Assembly: GCA_046538105.1 (NCBI GenBank)
Contig: JBKHJO010000019.1
Coordinates: forward strand, 1 to 44,762
Direction: 5' to 3'
Length of the DNA stretch: 44,762 nt
Source: JAWLEV01 sp046538105
GTDB taxonomy: Bacteria > Chloroflexota > Anaerolineae > UBA1429
Shown: positions 41,283-44,762 of the stretch, piece after piece
Position numbering within the stretch: position 1 is the first letter of the stretch
How the letters are laid out: each line of letters starts with the position of its first letter
The notes under the pieces: generated by a model
What the model saw: the letters and a program-made list of their open reading frames with translations, nothing else
Told to the model about the DNA's origin: nothing
Databases searched by the model: none
Program-made: the position numbers and the translations under genes

Positions 41283-41305
41283 AAGCCGACCTGATCACCT
41301 TTGCT

Positions 41306-42379
41306 TTATGCCAATCCCAGCAAGGCGGAGGCATTATCGTGATACACTTTTTTTAACACCTCGTCCGGCAGATCCAGACCATAGATCTTCCATCGGCCCT
41401 GGGGCGGGATAGTGGCTCCTGGAGCATAGTCAAAGTATTCATCTGCCGTCTCCAGGAACCGGAAATGTGTTCGGTACATGGCTATCGACGGCCACTGATC
41501 GGTGCCGAAAAGGATACGGTCTGCATACTCTAAGAACCAATCCCGGGCGCTGTACGGCGCTCGCCCCAGTTCTGCGATGCGCGCTGATATGTCGGTGTAG
41601 AGGTTGGAGTATTTCTCCATCATACGGGATACAAAGCCCAGGTTCTCTGGATAGCAGCCAACGTGGGCGGTGATAAATGTCGTTTCCGGGTGTGCTTCGA
41701 TGAGTCTATAGAGAGAGGCGATTAACTCTTCAAAGGAGGGGAATTCGGGGCCGTAAAAACTCCACTCCGGTCGGCGTTGTAACTCGTCCCATCGCTCGTT
41801 AAAGCGGTCAACGGGCTGGAAAAAGGCTGTGGGATCGGCCGTGTGAATCAGCACGGGAATCTCCAATTGGGCCGCCTTGTCCCACAGCGGGCCGATGCGG
41901 GGATCGTCCGGCATAATGAGGTCCCCTCTATCGTCCTTGACTCGGAGCCCCAAACGCTTAAAGATCTTGAGTCCCCGGGCGCCGGTCTCGATATCGGCTT
42001 CCAGTCGGCGTGTCGCTGTCTCTATCCAGTCGGGTTGTCCCACGCCATCCCAGTCCACGTTACAGAAGGTTATGAACCTTCCCTCATATGCCCGATCAAG
42101 ACAACGTTGTGTCTGCTCCAAGGTCTCTCCCGTGCCTCCACTCAGGTTTACAATAGCACGTATATTAAGGGCGTCCATCTCTTTTACCAATTGACTCGGA
42201 TCAAGTTGCCCACTCTCATTATGCTCCGTGGGTAAGAGGTCCACCGCTTTCAGGAGTTGGCTCATGGGTAGATGATTATGCGCATCGATGGCGCGGAACC
42301 TGGCCTGGGGAATAGAGTGCTTGGGGACCACAAGCCGGGAACGTGGCGTAAAATCTTGGGCTAATAATGTATTGTGCAT
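41306..42379 (-). CDS. Amidohydrolase family protein (amidohydrolase-2/ACMSD-like)
   Basis: A 357-residue metal-dependent TIM-barrel hydrolase or decarboxylase-type protein. Metal-ligand segments are AIDAHNHLP (near 29-37), IHTADP, ITAHVGCYPENLGF and LFGTDQWPS, the last with the catalytic Asp. I chose ATG 42379 because GAGGAGG lies 6 nt upstream and the longer frame has no homology. Substrate is unknown. The divergent sugar-acid operon next door may hint at carbohydrate-derived substrates, without proof. Confidence 0.88.
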   Translation of the reverse strand: MHNTLLAQDFTPRSRLVVPKHSIPQARFRAIDAHNHLPMSQLLKAVDLLPTEHNESGQLDPSQLVKEMDALNIRAIVNLSGGTGETLEQTQRCLDRAYEGRFITFCNVDWDGVGQPDWIETATRRLEADIETGARGLKIFKRLGLRVKDDRGDLIMPDDPRIGPLWDKAAQLEIPVLIHTADPTAFFQPVDRFNERWDELQRRPEWSFYGPEFPSFEELIASLYRLIEAHPETTFITAHVGCYPENLGFVSRMMEKYSNLYTDISARIAELGRAPYSARDWFLEYADRILFGTDQWPSIAMYRTHFRFLETADEYFDYAPGATIPPQGRWKIYGLDLPDEVLKKVYHDNASALLGLA

Positions 42380-42429
42380 GGCGCCCTCCTCTTTTGAGGA
42401 CAAGTGGATACTCTTGCAATCTGCGCCCA

Positions 42430-42459
42430 ATTCTACCCATTGCAGGAACTTTTTGTCAA
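42430..42459 (-). promoter_or_regulatory. Promoter of the amidohydrolase gene
   Basis: On the minus strand a perfect TTGACA (42459-42454) and TAGAAT (42435-42430) are 18 nt apart, about 50 nt before the ATG. On the plus strand of the same spacer a TTGACG occurs near 42479, but the matching -10 is weak. Confidence 0.5.
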
Positions 42460-42612
42460 TCGGATGGGGTCGTGGCGTTTGACGTGAGGATGGTCTTGAT
42501 GTAACTTAAACATGGTTTCAAGTAGAAGATGGCCTGACGTTGGGGGAGTTCTTGTTCCCTCACAAAGGGCGTGTTCGTTTGTTTTCCGTTGATCATTCAT
42601 GGAGGTGCTCGC

Positions 42613-43647
42613 ATGGCTGAAAAAGTTGTTACTTTTGGTGAGATCATGATGCGGCTTTCGCCGCCGGACCATCTGCGTTTTACGCAGGCCCATTCTTTCG
42701 ACGTCATATATGGTGGTGGCGAGGCCAATGTGGCGGCCTCGGTGGTTAACTATGGCATTCCCGCCGACTTTGTCACGCGACTGCCCGAGAACGATCTGGG
42801 AGAGGCGTGCGCGCGCTTTTTGCGTGGTCAGGGTGTGGGCGTGGACAAGATCGTCTGGGGCGGCGATCGGTTAGGCATCTACTTTTTGGAGATCGGTGCC
42901 GTGGCCAGAGGCAGCAAGGTGGTCTACGATCGCGCCAACTCCTCCATCGCCACCATCGAGCCTGGGATGATCGATTGGGAATCGGTGTTCGCCGACGCAG
43001 GGTGGTTCCACTGGACGGGTATCACGCCGGCCATCTCGGAAGGTGCGGCGGAGGTGTGCCTGGAGGCCGTCGAGACGGCCGACGAGATGGGACTGACCGT
43101 CTCTTGCGACCTGAACTACCGCAGCAAGCTCTGGCTGTGGGGCAAGGAACCCGGCGAGGTGATGCCCGACCTGGTCAAGCATACTGACGTGGCCATCGGA
43201 AACGAGGAGGACGCGGCCATGGTGTTCGGCATCCATGCACCCGACACCGACGTGACCTCCGGTGAGTTGGACGCGGACAAGTACCGCTATGTCTGTGAGA
43301 AACTTTATGATCGTTTCCCCAACCTGGAGACGATAGCCATCACCCTGCGCGGTTCCATCTCGGCCAGTCATAATACGTGGTCGGCCATCCTGTGGAATGA
43401 TGACGAGATCTATATCGGGCCTGACTATGACATCACCCACATCGTCGATCGCGTCGGTGGCGGCGACTCGTTCATGGGGGGTTTGATCTATGGCCTGCAG
43501 ACCTATGAAGACAAGCAGTCGGCGCTCAACTTTGCCGTCGCGGCCTCTTGCCTAAAGCACACCATCTTTGGCGATTTCAACCAGGTATCGGTGGAAGAGG
43601 TAGAGAAGATGAGTGGCGGCGATGTCTCGGGCCGTGTCTCCCGCTAA
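42613..43647 (+). CDS. PfkB-family sugar kinase, probably 2-keto-3-deoxygluconate kinase
   Basis: A 344-residue ribokinase-fold kinase. Substrate-side GGGEANVAASVVNYG lies near 36-50 and the PfkB signature DRVGGGDSFMGGLIYG near 280-295, with the catalytic Asp in GGGDSF. GGAGGT lies 6 nt before ATG 42613. It is followed by a KDPG/KHG aldolase, so phosphorylation of 2-keto-3-deoxygluconate and cleavage to pyruvate and glyceraldehyde-3-phosphate is the best reading. Other sugar-acid substrates are possible, so no symbol is given. Confidence 0.88.
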   Translation: MAEKVVTFGEIMMRLSPPDHLRFTQAHSFDVIYGGGEANVAASVVNYGIPADFVTRLPENDLGEACARFLRGQGVGVDKIVWGGDRLGIYFLEIGAVARGSKVVYDRANSSIATIEPGMIDWESVFADAGWFHWTGITPAISEGAAEVCLEAVETADEMGLTVSCDLNYRSKLWLWGKEPGEVMPDLVKHTDVAIGNEEDAAMVFGIHAPDTDVTSGELDADKYRYVCEKLYDRFPNLETIAITLRGSISASHNTWSAILWNDDEIYIGPDYDITHIVDRVGGGDSFMGGLIYGLQTYEDKQSALNFAVAASCLKHTIFGDFNQVSVEEVEKMSGGDVSGRVSR

Positions 43648-43686
43648 TCAGAAATTCACGACGTTGAAGGCGAAAGGAAAAGTGAA

Positions 43687-44361
43687 ATGGCAAAATTCTC
43701 GCGGTTAGAAGTATGGAATGCCATGGAAGAGACGGGACTGGTGCCCCTCTTCTACAATGGGGATGTGGATAAGGCGATCAAGATCACGGAGGCCCTATCG
43801 GCTGGTGGGGCGAAGGTGATCGAGTTCACCAATCGCGGCGACCGAGCCTTTGAGGTCTTTCGCGAGTTGGTCGTGCATTTTGAAGAGCACGATCCGGATT
43901 TGATCCTGGGCGTGGGGTCGGTGCTCGACGTGCCCACGGCGGGATTATACATCAATCTGGGCGCCAACTTTATCGTGGGGTCGGTAACCCACGATGACGT
44001 GGCCAAGCTGTGCAACCGCCGCAAGGTCGTATACTGTCCCGGATGTGGCACACCCTCGGAGGTCTCCCACGCCGAGGAGCTGGGCGTGGAGATCTGCAAG
44101 GTGTTCCCGGGCAGCCAACTGGGCGGCCCCGGTTTCGTTAAGGCTGTCACGGCGCCGTGTCCCTGGACCAAGATCATGCCCACGGGTGGGGTGGATGCTA
44201 CGTGGGAGAACCTGAAAGCGTGGTTTGACGCGGGCGTGGCCTGTGTGGGCATGGGTTCCAAGGCCGTGCCGAGCGATCTGGTAGAGGCGGAGGACTGGGC
44301 GGCTATCACGGAAAATATAGAGCAATGCCTGGAGTGGATCCGCAAGGCGAGGGAAGAGTGA
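43687..44361 (+). CDS. KDPG/KHG aldolase family protein
   Basis: A 224-residue class I aldolase (2-dehydro-3-deoxyphosphogluconate / 4-hydroxy-2-oxoglutarate). Catalytic residues are visible: Glu in VIEFTNRG (near 44-51) and the Schiff-base Lys in ICKVFPGSQLGG (near 137-148). The phosphate-binding MPTGGVD follows at about 163-169. AAGGA precedes the ATG by about 8 nt. Its stop overlaps the VOC start (TGATG). It probably cleaves the product of the upstream kinase. Confidence 0.93.
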   Translation: MAKFSRLEVWNAMEETGLVPLFYNGDVDKAIKITEALSAGGAKVIEFTNRGDRAFEVFRELVVHFEEHDPDLILGVGSVLDVPTAGLYINLGANFIVGSVTHDDVAKLCNRRKVVYCPGCGTPSEVSHAEELGVEICKVFPGSQLGGPGFVKAVTAPCPWTKIMPTGGVDATWENLKAWFDAGVACVGMGSKAVPSDLVEAEDWAAITENIEQCLEWIRKAREE

Positions 44362-44705
44362 TGTACGAGGGCGTAGAACATGTGGGGCTCTACCCCACCT
44401 CCGATGCTTCGGCCAAGGAGATCGTGGATTGGTACGCGGAGACTTTTGACTTTGAGGCCACCGAGGGCAACAGTTCATATTTTTTGAGTAGCGATGGCCC
44501 CGGTCGTCTGGAGATCATGAAGAGCGAGCCCGATCATCCGTGCCATATCGCGATACTGGTCAGCGATTTTGAGGCCGCGCTTGAAGACCTGGATGCCAAG
44601 GGTATCGAGTACGAGGAACCGAGCATCAAGCCCGCGGTCAAAGCGGTCTACTTGAAGGAACCCGACCCGGCGGGCAACACCGTACACCTGCTGTGGTTGG
44701 GGTAG
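44361..44705 (+). CDS. VOC family (glyoxalase-like) protein
   Basis: A 114-residue vicinal-oxygen-chelate fold protein. Likely metal ligands are His8 (EHVGLY), the Glu in RLEIMKSE, the His in CHIAILVSD, and a His in NTVHLLW where most relatives have Glu (NxxEL). That substitution would alter the metal site. It is coupled to the aldolase (TGATG overlap) and ends the operon, suggesting a role in handling a sugar-acid or aldehyde intermediate; substrate unknown. Confidence 0.82.
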   Translation: MYEGVEHVGLYPTSDASAKEIVDWYAETFDFEATEGNSSYFLSSDGPGRLEIMKSEPDHPCHIAILVSDFEAALEDLDAKGIEYEEPSIKPAVKAVYLKEPDPAGNTVHLLWLG

Positions 44706-44725
44706 CATAGGAAAGAACCATCATG

Positions 44726-44753
44726 GGGGCGCCAGAGAATGGCGCCCCTTTTT
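44726..44753 (+). terminator. Intrinsic terminator of the sugar-acid operon
   Basis: An 8-bp GC stem (44726-44733 with 44741-44748), a 7-nt loop and TTTTT (44749-44753) lie 20 nt after the VOC stop. Confidence 0.9.
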
Positions 44754-44762
44754 GCGTTTAGG

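Noticed and set aside
1..44762. CRISPR arrays, insertion sequences and prophage genes
   Set aside because: No regularly spaced repeats, Cas proteins, transposase or phage motifs were seen on either strand.

Overview
The window (about 44.8 kb, moderately high GC) looks like chromosome of an anaerobic bacterium that uses the Wood-Ljungdahl pathway. It carries the methyl-branch genes, many ferredoxin-type iron-sulfur proteins, oxygen-sensitive flavoprotein modules and no respiratory oxidases. A DUF6391 protein, the MoxR/DUF58/DUF4129 set and a second divergent chaperonin are compatible with Chloroflexota (Anaerolineae-like), but that placement is an inference without a marker phylogeny. No rRNA, tRNA, CRISPR array, insertion sequence or phage gene was seen.

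Region 1 (1-16.6 kb, all minus strand) is the most interesting part. A good promoter (16590-16617) precedes eleven tightly packed genes: a split HdrA-like pair, an MvhD-like protein, MetV, MetF, HdrC, a 1519-residue flavoprotein, a canonical MvhD, and three Flox/sulfhydrogenase-like electron-input subunits. A 462-nt non-coding stretch full of hairpins separates them from fchA, folD and fhs. Together these genes cover formate to methyl-tetrahydrofolate and attach the last step (MetFV) to a very large, probably electron-bifurcating flavin/iron-sulfur complex. The 1519-residue protein reads as HdrA with an inserted GltD/NfnB-type NAD(P)H module, followed by a second HdrA. No HdrB and no hydrogenase are present. 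I consider this a candidate undescribed variant of the MetFV-HdrABC-MvhD complex known from Moorella.

Region 2 (16.6-24 kb, minus) holds housekeeping genes tsaC, prmC and prfA, then a MoxR/DUF58/DUF4129 operon with two unassigned membrane proteins.

Region 3 (24-27.6 kb) holds a cysteine-rich ferredoxin-like protein, a ferredoxin-fused aldo/keto reductase and a DUF362 protein.

Region 4 (27.6-33.2 kb, plus) is a pst phosphate-uptake operon (pstS, pstC, pstA, two pstB-like ATPases, phoU). The two ATPases carry complementary defects that fall in one composite ATP site, followed by an opposing YccF protein.

Region 5 (33.2-37.6 kb) holds a chaperonin-like protein lacking the GroEL Asp398 equivalent, translationally coupled to a cytosolic Asp-box propeller protein. 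An opposing vanZ-like gene with an apparent homopolymer frameshift and a 53-residue membrane protein follow.

Region 6 (37.7-44.8 kb) holds an SGNH hydrolase, a DUF6391 protein and holA; an orphan AbiEi-like protein; an amidohydrolase; and a sugar-acid operon (KDG-type kinase, KDPG/KHG aldolase, VOC protein) that ends in a strong terminator.
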